Below, in pieces: positions 39,001 to 51,540 of a stretch of 64,000 nt of DNA. The position numbers and the translations under genes are program-made. Location: positions 16,597,328 to 16,661,327 of the forward strand of contig OU744731.1 of NCBI GenBank assembly GCA_916613615.1, in the 5' to 3' direction. The notes beneath the pieces were generated by a model. That model ran no database searches, had not been told where the DNA came from, and was given only the letters and a program-made list of their open reading frames with translations. Each line of letters opens with the position of its first letter. The first letter of the stretch is position 1. The stretch comes from Steromphala cineraria. Taxonomy: Eukaryota > Mollusca > Gastropoda > Trochida > Trochidae.

Positions 39001-40710
39001 GATGTCGTTAATCATTTTGCAAATATTGAAAAGTATTGAAAATGAAACAAGGCATGTTACATCTCCCTGGCACAGACAGCAAAATGCTGAGTTGCGTATA
39101 TTTATCTAAGCATTTATAAACTATAGTATACTTTTGTAGGATTAGTTTGAATTCCAAAAGGAAGATTCCAGAAATACCATGAACCTTTTTTTCTGACTGT
39201 TAAATGATTGAATCATGCCAAAAAACATTTGCAGGTGCACTATGTAAAATAACTAGGAAGTAGAATGCATGTGTAATGTGTGAGCATGTGTGTGATCTGG
39301 TCTTGTTAGTTGGTATGTTTAAGATGTCTGACAGCTGGTTTCCTGGTTCTAATGTCTACAGGCAACTGTCTTGTAGTCTCTTGAAGCAACATTTCTCAAA
39401 AGTCAATTTAAAGTGGATCCCAAATATCTAGTTCTCTTATATTCATGTTTTACTTGAATACATATATTTAACCAATATGTCTGTAGTTAGGGATTTATGT
39501 TGTGTATTTTTAATGAAGATATAAAGATAAATGGAGTTTGCAGGTTGTGTAGTGACAGCTGTATACATGTATATATATATATAGTGCTGCAACCAGTCTG
39601 AAATGAAGCAGGTGCTTCCTCTACCTAGACTTGCTCTGTCTCCATACAGGAAATAGTCATACAGAAATATATCATCCTATTATTGGGAAGAGTGTACTAG
39701 AATTTCCTGATTAGTAGAGCCTTTTTTACTGGTTTTGAAATCATTTAATCAACATGGTAGGCATGCAATCCCCACTTTACAATGTCATTTCAATTGTAAA
39801 TGTGAATGTAAAAATGTAAAAGTGAAACATGATTTGCTATTTTGTCTAGTATCACTGCCTCATGAACAAAGAGAGGAAGTTGTGTTAAAATTATAATAAT
39901 CTTTTTGTTCCTGTATAAGTTAAAGATGAAACAAATTGATTAAGAATCCTAGTTTTAAAATGTTTTTAATATTGTTGCATGTTCACAAATTCAAAGGGAT
40001 GTTGGACATACATATGACGTTCAGAAATAAAAATCTTTCATAAAAATCAACTTGCTAATATTCCCAAAAATAAAAAGTTAAAGGCGCTACAAGGAAGTTT
40101 TAGTACCTTTCGGACTTGCCCAGCTTTTAAGTTTCATTGAGTCAGCATGCAAGGCCATCTCAGGCTCTACAATGGTTAAGGTGCAGAGACAGTAAGTACA
40201 TTCCAGAGAGTGTTCCTGTATATGAAACACAGCTACACATCAGGAAGGAATGCAGGATATGTGATATACTGCTTACACCTTTGTTATGACAGGGAAACAG
40301 AAATATATTAGGTTTGAAGTTGACTTATTTGGAGATCCTTCAACTAAGAGTATCAATTCTTTGTGTTGCTTGGATAAGTGTTATGGTTAAGATCGTTACC
40401 ATCGAAACAAATATTTTTTTTCAAAACATGAATTTTTGTATAAGGAAATGTAATTTCCTCTCACATGCTTCTTTGTATTAGTGTTACCGTTTAACATATT
40501 AAAGCTTATATCATTTTGCAGAATATTTTACTTCTAAAAAATTTGAAACTTAACAAAGTAATAAAATATCATGTTTTTCAAACAAAAAAGGACACCAGGA
40601 GTTATTTCACTGTTTATGACCCGTGATTTCACCTTCACTTTCAATATGAAAGCTTTTTATAATGAAGACAACAAAGTACATCTTGTTCTACTAAACTTTC
40701 AATAATTATG
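24011..40710 (+). other. Long gene-free stretch, probably first intron of the KY-like gene
   Basis: No coding exon is recognised in 16.7 kb. By eye the + strand is T-rich, as sense-strand introns often are. Minor structures: a 20-bp tandem repeat (CATTGAAATTAATGTGTTGT type, 3.5 copies) at 26460-26535; a possible reversed non-LTR tail at 25645-25690 (ATCTTTATTGTCCCAAAAGG); a GAATATAGAACNTTTCATCTG motif near 28170 also present near 24000; a cluster of CACCTG/CAGGTA-type motifs at 32690-32785; and degenerate CTAGACTGT repeats at about 34000-34480. Confidence 0.35.
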
Positions 40711-40842
40711 CAGGGGTGGATCCCGGATTTTCTTTTTGGAAGGGGGATGGTGGTGCGCCCATTGGATGTCACAAGCACAACTTTTGAAATAATTTTTTTG
40801 ATCTATATTTGGATCTCTCTTGCACCCCCTCTGGATCCGCTG
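40711..40842. mobile_element. hAT-like MITE remnant
   Basis: The left end reads CAGGGGTGGATCCCGGATTT and the right end CACCCCCTCTGGATCCGCTG. The two are imperfect inverted repeats (CAGGGGTGGATCC against CAGCGGATCCAGAGGGGGTG). Known: many animal non-autonomous hAT elements have CAGGGGCGGATCC-type ends. The length (132 bp) and mismatches suggest an old copy. No clear 8-bp target duplication was seen. Confidence 0.5.
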
Positions 40843-43800
40843 ATGTAAACTTCTATATTTCTTCTATATTTGGATCTCTCTGTAATACTCAGTAGAAATT
40901 ATCTTGATGTTTAGGAGGAAAGGGGAGGATGTCTGAGAATACAATGGTTATCGTTGTTTATGTTCCAACAATCCCTTTCATGTTTCACTAAAATGCATAA
41001 TTACAATGGTATTGCCTGCTTTCTACCCAACAAATGCAGCAGGGTTTGTTTGCGCTCAGCAATAAAGTCTGTTTTTGTTCTGTGAGTGTGGCTTCAATGT
41101 GTAAATGTTGTGGAATATTCTGTTTGATGTGTGTAGAAAATGGGCTCATTTCCATAATTGATGATCAGTTTTATGTTATCTGTTCTCTGCTTTCTGACTT
41201 AGGGACATAAAAGAATTGAAATCCATCAGCGGTTTATGATATGTGGTGCAAGTTGCAATTCTATTTTCAACAAGAAACGGTGTATGAAATATATATTTAT
41301 AAAAAGGTTCCTATGTGTACAGAATCACATGTTCAGATGATTTTCAAAATGTTTGCAGAACAATGGATATGATTTTCAGCTGACCTTGCACATATATGAC
41401 TCAGGTTTAAAATATTTGTGATTGAAGATATCTGCCATATAATCTGATTTAGGAGTGATAGTTTATCGTGCAACAATAAATGAACTGCGGCCAAACCCTT
41501 TGGGTCCTCAGTCATTGTGACCTTACATGAGTCAGATAAGTCTTGTGATGTTTTTGAGTAGACTTTACAAGTCACCTTTGTTTAACTTTTATTACCTATT
41601 CAGGGTATTGTAGATATTTTGGTTTATCATTCCATGGTTTCAGATGGTTTCTTTAAATTTCCAACTCTAAGTTACCCGACTAGGCTCATTTTTTGTGTAA
41701 TTGTAATTTTCTTGCCACAAAATAATTAAATAACAGAATTTATACTTTCATTGATTGCGAATACTTGGAGTTAATATCATGAAATAAGAGTAGAGTTATT
41801 AGTTTCTTTTCCTTAAAAATCTTAGATACAATGAGACACAAAATATGTTAAATCTTGGTATTGTTACTGTTTAAGAACACTAATTTTTTTCTGAAAAATC
41901 TTCTTACAGAGATGAATCACGTGATAAGAGTGTTACATTTTGCAGATTTGAAATTCGTTTCATCTTATGTGTTGTTCACCTAACTGCACCTTTTCCAGTT
42001 ACAATAATAATTTAGATATCTGAGTGAGCCAATTATACAACCTTATCATAAATCAATAGTTTAAGAGTGGCATAAGAGTTAGGATATTGACATTCAATTT
42101 TGAAGAGCTAGGAGTGGTGCTATTCACTTAAATTGTTCATGTTGTAACTTGTAAGGTCAAATATTTTCTACTTGAGAATGAAATCTGTTTCTGTGTGTGT
42201 GACATTTTATGCACAGACAAGACATACCATATTTTCTCTATTAATTCAACCTCATCAATGATATCTTCATAATGACTACATTGATATCATATTCTTGTCT
42301 ATATAATACTATGTATTTATAATTATACATGTTTGATATTCATCTAACATTTCAACGATAGTGCCAAAGGAGTGTTTGAAAGTGAAAAATAGTTACCATA
42401 GACAACCACACAACCTATTGTTAACAATCTTTTAAAAAAGGAAAATTGATAAAAGTAATCAACTTTGAACTAGAGGATAAAATGAAGCAATTTTCCTAAA
42501 CCGAGAAGCTTGTCAGTCAAGGTACGTTTTAAGCAAAATTGACACCAAGGTGAATATTCTCAGCAACATTGTAATCAGCTTCACATGATTAGTTGAGGCC
42601 ATGTTTCAAATCTTGTCAATAATAATCTAAACCCGAAATTAAAAACAGGTAGAAAGGAACATGTGGTTGATTGCACGTCATGGACATCTAAGTGTTGAAT
42701 TGTCTCAAAGGCCGGCCACAACGATCAAATTTGGTTTTGTCTCGTTCTTGTCATAAAGTGCGTAAATGCTGTCCAGGTCAGTAGTTATCGGCTGACAGAT
42801 TGTTTCCCGATCGATTTTACAATAAACCCCCAACTTTCATCCCCACAGAAAATGCAGACTTAATAACTTGTTGCCAGTTTTAGTACTGGCTGTTGCAGTT
42901 TTTGCAAAGCTTTGCTTATAAATAGGTGATTGTGAGGTTCATGCATACCAGCAACTTTGTGGCCATGCGCAACCATTTAAGTTCAATGTATTTTTTTGCT
43001 AACATCTTATGATGAAAATTGGCAAAAACTGTGCATAAACATACAATTTTCCATTTCTATTGTTCTAATCAGCAAAATATGTGATCATACAGTCTTTTGA
43101 AATATAAAGTAATTTTCATTTATTTTTAGCAACTTTTGTTTAATTCTGTAAACATTTTAGATCTTTGATTGATCAAGGTTGAAATCATCTGTAACCGAAT
43201 TATTTTTCCAAACAGTGTCACATGAATTGTTCAGATAACAATTTGAAGTGGTATGGACATAAGCAATGCAGGATTTTTTAGATAACAGCTTTTTAATTGT
43301 GAAAATGTGATTTTCCATTTACAAAGCTGTTTTTATGCATTGTATTGGCAACATTGAGTTTGTTATGGAGTTACACTATTATGATCAAACGTTTTGTCCA
43401 TATTTCACAATGTATGTCCAAAAATTCCTCTGAGAAAGATAACTGGAGATTGACTAGTAAGTTGATGCTTTACAACTGGTAAGATGGTGCTTCTTAGATG
43501 TTCTAAAACCATTTAAGAACAATAGACTTTAGCTGACTGAAGAATTTATGCCTATTGTACTGTTCTTATGCATTATATTGGTAACAATAAAAATTTGTAT
43601 TGAAGTTCAACAATACTTTATGGTTCCTGGGCACCATGTATGTTCAAAAGTTCCTCTGAAAAAGATGACCTGATATTGTCAGTAAGAAGATGCTTACTAG
43701 TTACTAATAAACCTCTACAACCATTTAAGAACAATAGACTTTAGCTGACTGAAGAATTTGTGCCTAGTGTACTGTTCTGAGCTGGCATCGTGTCAGAAGC

Positions 43801-46198
43801 TAGAGTCTGCATTATGCAAGGTGAAATCAACAGGGACAGTTTAATGCTTTCCTTGGCTGCTCGCTCTCTCAAGAATTTGTATTCAGCACCTGAGAAGAAT
43901 TAGAGATTGGCGTGAAATTTGGTTAGATTACTGGTGATCTCTGAAAGTAATCTTGTAATTTATTATTGGATTATGTTCTGAATTTCCTAATTTTGATGTT
44001 TCATGCTTGTGTTTTTATTTTTATTCTGATGTAACATCTTTCAATTTTCAGAAAGTTTTGAATATGTATATACAAGTGTAATTGAATCATCACTTAAGAA
44101 TTTTGATTGTTGGTTGTTTGTTCTACTAATTTTAGAGCAAAATTAATGTTGGTAAGCTTTCTTCCATTGTTGGTGCTGATAATTGTTCAAATATTCCCTC
44201 TCACCTGCATTTTTTGTTGAAATTTAAATGTTTATCTTTATCGAAAAAGGTAGAATTTATCATAAATTTCAGAGTATCATCCATTTGTTCTGATACAGTT
44301 TCATATGTATACAGACAACCATAATCCTTTTACTCCTCCACATTTCATTATCCTAATCCTCAGCTGCCCACTTGAGCTGAGCCTGCCCTAGAGATGACAG
44401 TTAATTTGTGTCTGTCCCTTGCCTAACCTACAGTGTGAGCCTTGTCTGTCTCCATCCATCAAGCATTCTGCACTTCTCACCTCTTGCTTTTATTATTGGA
44501 GTTGTTTGTAGGCGACATGTCAATTTGACCTTATGTTTCCTTGATCTATCTGTCTTGTGTTGTGTGACCGTGAGCTCACTTAAGAAATTGATAATTAGTT
44601 GCTAATTGTAGTAGTAATTGACATGGCTGTTCAAAATAAGTTTTAATTCATATTTATGTACTTTCGATTTACTTGGTGGCAAAGTTGTATGAATTTTTGG
44701 CCAGGATGTCAATTTGACCTTGATCAGAAATGGGACTTTGACCATAATGAATACTGGAACTTGTAACTGCAGCTTAAAGTGTATGCAAGATTTATTTTCC
44801 ATCCATTTTGTTGGTCATAGTTGGATTGTCACTTGGAAATCATCTTCAATAATGAGATGTCATTAGGAAATATCTATAGAATAATAAAAAATGTTGGCTA
44901 GAAAAACTTTCTTTACAGAGATTAGGAATGATATCTTTTACAATGGGACATTTTCAGTTTTTTTTGCTAATGTTCTGAATTGAATGGGCCCCTACCCCTA
45001 TTCCCCAATAGTAAAGGTCAAAATTTTGATTGGTCATTTTTTCATCCAATGTGTAAAATGGCTCATGGCGTTGCATTTCCAAATCCCTGCTACAAAGTGA
45101 CCCCAGTTTGTATATTAAACTTGTTTATGTGCATAAATGTCATTGTGATATCCTCCAGCCTTGATCTATGAGTCTTAGTGGATCATCAACCACTTCAAGT
45201 AGATCTACAATACACTGAGCTGATTCAAGTGGTCTGACATAAGCGGTCTTTGTCTATGATTGTAATTCTACATGAGGGTATGCAATGTCATCTGACATCC
45301 TATGTCTTTGATCTCAATGTCTGGGTCCATGTTAATTGTGAGAAGACTTCAAGAGGAGCATCAATTTTAGAATCCCCTGCATTCACCCTAAGATTTGCAT
45401 AACAGCTAGCTCCCCCTAGCTAGGCTCTTGTTGTTAACCCCATTTCTGTTGAAGTATTGGTCCCTTGACATCCATTGCCTTTGAAGTCTTGATGTATCAT
45501 TGTATAATAGTCAGATATTATTCCATACGTTTAATGATCCTATTTTCTAACTGGAAATCCTGCCTGGGACTCAGCAACTTTGTCTGCAGCAGAGAACTGT
45601 TCTACACGCAATCAGGTTTTTGTGAAATGCTACACTGAATTTCAGCGTAGTACCAACCATAGTTTGCTAGTTACAGCCGATGTTCGCAGGTTTCGCCGCA
45701 ATGCATAGCCGCAATTGTGTTGAGGACTTTCTCCCTTCAATAATACTAGTAGCCCCAATATGAGTAAAACATTTCTTGAAAGTGGCGGTAAACCCCACAT
45801 CACATCACCTCACCTCACCTCACCTCACCGAACTGAAAACATTGTAAAAACATTGTACTGATATAATCAAATTTCACTGAATGCCAATGGTACCCTATGT
45901 ACAAGGAAAATGATGTCATTTTGACACCCACTGTCCTGGCTAAAGAGCCTTAATAGGTTATTGACTCCTATGATTGGTATGACCTGTATTTCAGCCAGAT
46001 CTTGCACTGGCATCACCCTGGCTTTGTGTGATACTGGCTATCTGAGTCTGGGATATTGTAAATCAATGATGAAACATCGGACCGAGAGTGATTTGTGGAC
46101 TAGTAGTCCAGTCTGGATGAATTGAATGTAGATTGATTGATCGAAGCTGATGTATCCATTATGTGTTGCTGAATCAGCCTCTCACACAATGCATTATT
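40843..46198 (+). other. Gene-free, probably intronic; includes a tandem duplication and a SINE-like copy
   Basis: No coding exon is recognised. Positions 43325-43790 contain two diverged tandem copies, about 212-233 bp apart. They share TTATGCATT, TATTGG, a CAAAANTTCCTCTGANAAAGAT motif and ACCATTTAAGAACAATAGAC. A SINE-like element is listed separately at 45560-45836. Confidence 0.35.
45560..45836 (+). mobile_element. SINE-like element, copy 1
   Basis: This copy shares long stretches with 50985-51238: CAACTTTGTCTG, GTACTGTTCTA/GAACTGTTCTA, AATGCTACACTGAATTT, GTTTGCTAGTTACAGCCGAT, TTCAATAATAC, and a tail CTTGAAA then CACCTCACCT repeats. The CTTGAAA...TAAAC tail followed by short tandem repeats is typical of mollusc short retroelements (general knowledge). 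No protein is encoded. Confidence 0.6.
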
Positions 46199-47163
46199 AT
46201 CCCCCGCCGCGCGTTTAGCGCGAAGCGGGGGATATAGTATTCAGCTCCGTACGTCCGTCCGTACGTCCGTACGTCCGTCCGTCCCGCTTCTTGTTAGCGC
46301 AGTATCTAATGAACCGCTCAACCTAGAATCTTCAAACTTGGTACCAGTCTTCATCTGGGGAATACGCAGACCTGAAAAGCTTTTGGTGACCTTGACCTCA
46401 TTTTCAAGGTCACAGCGAGACTTTGAACAGTTTTGAAAATGTTGTTAGCGCAATATCTAATGAACTTCTCAACCTAGAATCTTCAAACTTGGTACCAGTC
46501 TTCATCTGGGGTATACGCATACCTGAAAAGCTTTTGGTGACCTTGACCTCATTTTCAAGGTCACAGCGAGACTTTGACCAGTTTTGAAAATGTTGTTAGC
46601 GCGATATCTAATGAACCGCTCAACCTAGAATCTTCAAACTTGGTACTAGTCTTCATCTGGGGTATACGCAGACCTGAAAAGCTTTTGGTGACCTTGGCCT
46701 CATTTTCAAGGTCACAGCGAGACTTTGACCAGTTTTGAAAATGTTGTTAGCGCAATATCTAATGAACCGCTCAACCTAGAATCTTCAAACTTTGTACCAG
46801 TCTTCATCTGGGGAATACGCAGACCTGAAAAGCTTTTGGTGACCTTGACCTCATTTTCAAGGTCACAGCGAGACTTTGACCAGTTTTGAAAATGTTGTTA
46901 GCGCGATATCTAATGAACAGCTCAACCTAGAATCTTCAAACTTGGTACCAGTCTTCATCTGAGGAATACGCAGACCTGAAAAGCTTTTGGTGACCTTAAC
47001 CTCATTTTCAAGGTCACAGCGAGACTTTGGCCAGTTTTGAAAAATGTTGTTAGGGCCATATCTCATGAACCCATTAACCTTGAGTCTTCACGGGGGACAT
47101 AGTATTCAGCTCTGTACGTCCGTCCCGCTTCTTGATGTTAACATCAATTTGCGGCGGGGGATC
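46199..47163. mobile_element. Repetitive element with five 151-bp units and inverted CCCCCGCCGC ends
   Basis: The ends are inverted: TATCCCCCGCCGC at 46199 and GCGGCGGGGGATC at about 47151. Inside each end sits ATAGTATTCAGCTC followed by GTACGTCCGTCCG tetranucleotide runs. The interior holds tandem 151-bp units starting at 46291, 46442, 46593, 46744 and 46895, with a partial sixth at 47047. Each unit contains TGACCTTGACCTC (or a one-base variant) and a perfect TCAAGGTCA. A small hairpin CGCGCGTTTAGCGCG lies near the left end. No open frame of significance; a non-autonomous transposon with an amplified core is the likely class. Confidence 0.8.
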
Positions 47164-49570
47164 TTGTCACCTTTGTGACAAATACTTGTGTTCTCTGAAA
47201 TTATGAAAACTGTTTCTAAACACTCTATGTGACAGATAAGTAGAACCTCAAGGTGTATCACTTGCTTTAACATTGTAACTGACATTGAAATGGTGTTGCT
47301 TTATAAGACAAAGATTATGCTGTTAGACTCTAGTGAGTGAGTGAGTGAGTTATTGTTTTACACAGCTTGGACAATATTTTAATTTTAAGCCATTAGTGGT
47401 GTTGTGAGACTCTAACATATTTGGTCGTCTTACACTCGTCTAATCACTGTCACAAGACCCACCGATGTCAGACTTTACCAAACCACAATCATGTGTCAAG
47501 TATGGGTCAGACTGGCAAATCTGAGGTTGATTTATAAGACTTATACAGATTGGTTTTAACAAACTATTACATGATTGTCAGTCACTGAAGGACTCTGCCC
47601 AAGTGCTCTTCTTTATGCATGTTGTCAGGTCTGAGACAACCATCAGTAGGTTTTTCTGTCAGACCTACTAGCAAGTAAGGCATGTCTAGTAAACTCTCAT
47701 GTCTGAGGTTGACTGGTGAGCATATATAAAAAATATTTCAATCTACAAGGTATTTTGGACCAGTGTTTCTTATATTTATGTGAGTTCTGAACAAATAAAT
47801 CTGTCTGTTCTGTTGTCAGTTCGAAGTCCAAGCAGGTTTAGCATGTCTAGTCCTGGAAATCCTTTGCACCAAAGTATTGCTATGTCAGTGTCCGTTCCCA
47901 GACAAGACATAGGTCTCGAGTTTAAACAAGTGAACCGTGTCTATTAATGGCAGATCTTCTTAAATGTATGATGACCTGTAAATGAGAGACAAGTGTTCAC
48001 ATCATGACATTGACAGTCCAAACTTGCTATGTGAATGTCAGTTCTCCGACAACACCTCGGTCCCCAGTACCAGCAAATGAAGCGTGTCTATAGTGAAGGC
48101 CAGACTGACACAGCGTACAGGTTTGCATCACAGAGCTATTGATTGATCCACTGCCTCCGTGCTGGTTGTGTGGAGTTGAGTACTTCAAGCTTTCTCTTTC
48201 TGTTGCTCTTGGTCTGTCGACTTGCCAGGTAATTCTACTCTGAGTTATTGCTACCTCAGCACTTTGTTGCAAACAAGAAAGTTGAGACTTCAATTCTCCT
48301 CCATTTTGTGTAATCGGTTTCTTGTCTGAGCTGTTTGAGTTGCATTCTGGAAGTTGATGGTATAAGGAAGGAAAGAGTAATTCTATGGATGAACAACTTC
48401 TTTGTTTGACAGTAGCAACGTTTTGGTATAGATCCTTTCATATGCTTGAAAACGGTAAAAGGATCTATACTGAAACGTAGCTGTTCATCCATAGAATTAC
48501 TCTTGTTTCCTTGGTTGCTTGTCTATTACAGGTTTTAATGGATTCTTATTTTGAGTTTAAATAGTATGCATTATCCTTTAGCATGTCAAATGTTAAATTG
48601 TTCACCTGAATATCTCCTATGATAATTCATTTTCAAAAGAGATATAACTCATATCTTTCAGGAAATGATGCATGAATGACATCATATATATTTCAGTCAT
48701 AAATGCTGCAAAATCTCCATGGTTTGTATTCATACATCTGTTACTGTATGGTGATGGCATCTCACTACTGAACCTCCAGCAGAAACCTGCATAACGATGA
48801 TTGTATTGGCCGGCACCATAACCTGACTCCTTCATTAGTAAATGACCAGCAAAAGAGGTTCTGTTCCACGGGAATGTATTAGTCTATTGATATTGAAGGT
48901 ACAGAGTTATGCATGGTCACTTATTGCTCCATTAGGTATTCATAGACATGTCTGCACTTCAGATACATGGATTCTCCTTAGGACAGAAAGTACAAATTCC
49001 TCCTACTAAAAAACATTGCCATTGTCCATGAGGAACTCACTGTGACATGAATTTGCAATCAGTTACATCACAAAGATTTACAAGGACTGGTTGACAGTGT
49101 TTCTTTCTCAAAGAACTGCTTTGCTTCAACAACATGACAATGCGGCTAATGGCTGAAATATTGCCCAAGCGGTGTAAAACAATAACTCACTCAAAGGAAA
49201 ACTGGTCCTTCATTTGATAATAGTTATGAATGTTTGGATGATATGGCTGAATTCATTGCTGAATTTGGTGCCGATATGTAAAATATTTCTACCTTAAAGT
49301 CTGTCATGATATTATCAGTTTCCCAAAATATATTCTTAATTTGATCAATGTTTGAGAGGCCATCAGGTTCTTACACTGTTGTAGGAGTTAGATCTGAAAG
49401 ATAAACCCAACATTGTTTACCTTTCTGTCATTTTCATCAACAAAGTAAAGGTACTATTTCCAGAACTTAATGAAAATGGAGGTAAATTAGTTTTTGTACT
49501 CAATAAATGTGGGGGCAAATTGGTTTTTGTACTCAATAAAAACGAAGTGAATTATTTTTAGCTACCTGAG
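47164..49570. other. Probably intronic; region flanked by inverted GAGTGAGTTATTG ends
   Basis: No coding exon is recognised. Inverted copies of a roughly 55-bp sequence lie at 47333-47401 (GAGTGAGTTATTGTTTTACA, CAGCTTGG, CAATATT) and 49141-49192 (reverse of the same). They either bound one 1.86-kb element or are two oppositely oriented copies. Between them are degenerate roughly 150-bp repeats, such as GCTATGT at about 47879 and 48027, and a foldback MITE at 48363-48513. A short duplication (AAATTNGTTTTTGTACTCAA) lies at 49480-49547. Confidence 0.4.
48363..48513. mobile_element. Foldback MITE, second of three related copies
   Basis: The left arm has AAGAGTAATTCTATGGATGA then ACAACTTC. The right arm has CTGTTCATCCATAGAATTAC then TCTT. 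The core contains CAACGTTTTGGTATAGATCC and, reversed, GGATCTATACTGAAACGTAG. This matches the core of the element at 19645-19772. Non-coding. Confidence 0.7.
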
Positions 49571-50984
49571 ATGGATCAAGGTAATGACTCTACGTTCACC
49601 AGCACCACACTATTTGGAGCTAATCTAAACACTGGCAGCTCTACCAGAAAGTTCCAAGATCCTCATGATGATTATCGGGACATTTATGTCGACCATGATT
49701 TGTTGGTACTAAAGACTAAAGGATGTTTGTGTGAGATTCGGCCCCAGGATGTCCAGATATTGGCATGATGGCCTAATAAGATTGATTGAAGATCTTACTC
49801 TGGTTTAAGGTTAATTCAAGTTGTGTTTGTATTTGGGCTTAGACCCTTTCCATCAGCGTCTTTATTTGGGAGCCCGCAAGTTCAATCAATCTTTCCAGCT
49901 TAGATTAATGTCTGTGGTTTATGTCAGAATTTGTGTGAAGTTGTGAGTGGGATATAAGGAATTTCTATTTATTTTCTTTATTCAAAGAAATTCAAATTTT
50001 CTCCATAGAAATATCAAAGGATTGCTCAAAGAGCCAGTTATGAATTCATCATAGAGGGCGGGATGAAAGTGTGTGGACAGCTTTGCGCTGTTCTGTATTG
50101 ATAACACTATGACAATTTAAAATACAAAGAAATCCAATCTTTGAAAGATGATATCAGTAATAGGAACTATTAACCAACACATTGTATTGTGAAAATATAA
50201 TTTGAAGATTTAAGATTCACTAAACTTTATCAAAACATTTTGTTTTTTCAATTAATTAACAGTGTAGACTGTCTGAATATCATTGTCAAAATGTAGAATC
50301 GTATGAGCATTATGGGGAGCAAGCAGATTGTCCTTTACAGGGGGGAAACAGTTACATATAAGTTAATTATTCAGCACACTATATAAAATCATTTGATCCT
50401 GCCCTGGATGCGAAACAGAGTGAGATGAATCTACTATAAATGATAAGTGGAAGGAAATAGCGGAAATATGAAATCACTTGATGTGTGACTCTGACCTTTA
50501 TACATTCATTGAAGCCTTGTCAGAGGAGTTATTGGTATAGTTTGTGTTTCAAAGATCAGATGAATGTAGAAATTGGTTTGACTAGACTTATTCATGTATT
50601 GCTCTGAGTTCATCATTTATATTCGACAGGGTCCCGTTGCACAAAACACTAAAGTGTCCTTAAGTCAGTAATAGTGCAATTTTAGAGGATGGCACTGAAG
50701 TTATTTTGTCGAGTCCTTTTGTGCCCCCAGACAAATCAATAGAATTTGAATACCTTTCATCACTACAACTTACAAAATACTCTTGATGAAGTGACATTTA
50801 GAATTAAATTTGATAAATTGGGTTCATTTATAAACTCAAGCAATTATTGTGATATTGAACTTTCAAAATACAGTAACTTTGGTTTGATCTTTCACTTTCC
50901 TTTTCATTATCATTATCATTATTTCTATCACTATCACTGACACTATCATTGTCATTGTCAATGTCTCTGGGATTCAAATCCCCC

Positions 50985-51238
50985 AAAGGGCTTGGCAACT
51001 TTGTCTGTAGTATAGTACTGTTCTATACGCTGTAAGTTTTGGATGCAATGCTACACTGAATTTTAGCGCAGTTCCAACCATTGTTTGCTAGTTACAGCCG
51101 ATGTTTGCAGGTGTCACTGCAATGAATAGCAAGCCACAATACATTGTGGGCTTTTTCCCTGCAATAATACCAGCAGCCATGATGTGAAATAATCTTGAAA
51201 CGATATTAAACACATTATTCACCTCATCTCACCTCATT
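50985..51238 (+). mobile_element. SINE-like element, copy 2, inserted in a microsatellite
   Basis: Second copy of the element at 45560-45836, same orientation, ending in CACCTCATCTCACCTCA. A GGGATTCAAATCCC motif just upstream (50969-50982) resembles a polymerase III B box. On both sides lies CATTAT/CACTAT/CATTGT simple repeat (50900-50962 and 51243-51300), so the element appears to have inserted into a pre-existing microsatellite. ATGTC at 50961 and 51244 could be a target duplication. Confidence 0.6.
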
Positions 51239-51390
51239 GGCTATGTCACTATCATTATCATTAATACTGTCATTGTCACCGTCACCATAACCATAACCAT
51301 GTTCAGCTCTCTAATCTATAGTTTTATCAATAAATGGATTATGCTGACTATGTTCCCTCTGTTGCAGCCCGACTACAGTAGGAAGGCAGG

Positions 51391-51540
51391 ATGCAGATCA
51401 AAGCTCCCCCCAACTTCCAGCCCCTGGACGTGCGCAACACCCAGTACCAGCCTCCCGGCCCCTGTCGCTCTCGCTACAGGAAGTTCGACCTCTACCGTGA
51501 TGTCCAGCAGTTCTTTCAGATCGACAACCACGCCATTCAG
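51391..51540 (+). CDS. KY-like coding exon 1 (residues 1-50)
   Basis: The acceptor TTGCAG ends at 51367, so 51368-51390 is 5' UTR within this exon. In-frame TAG at 51379-51381 precedes ATG 51391, which has A at -3. The exon encodes a Pro-rich N-terminus (MQIKAPPNFQPLDV) and the first helix of the domain, ending in QIDNHAIQ. The donor CAG|GTAATC follows, phase 0. The exon is clearly richer in G+C than the flanking introns. The upstream 5' UTR exon(s) are not located with certainty. Confidence 0.9.
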
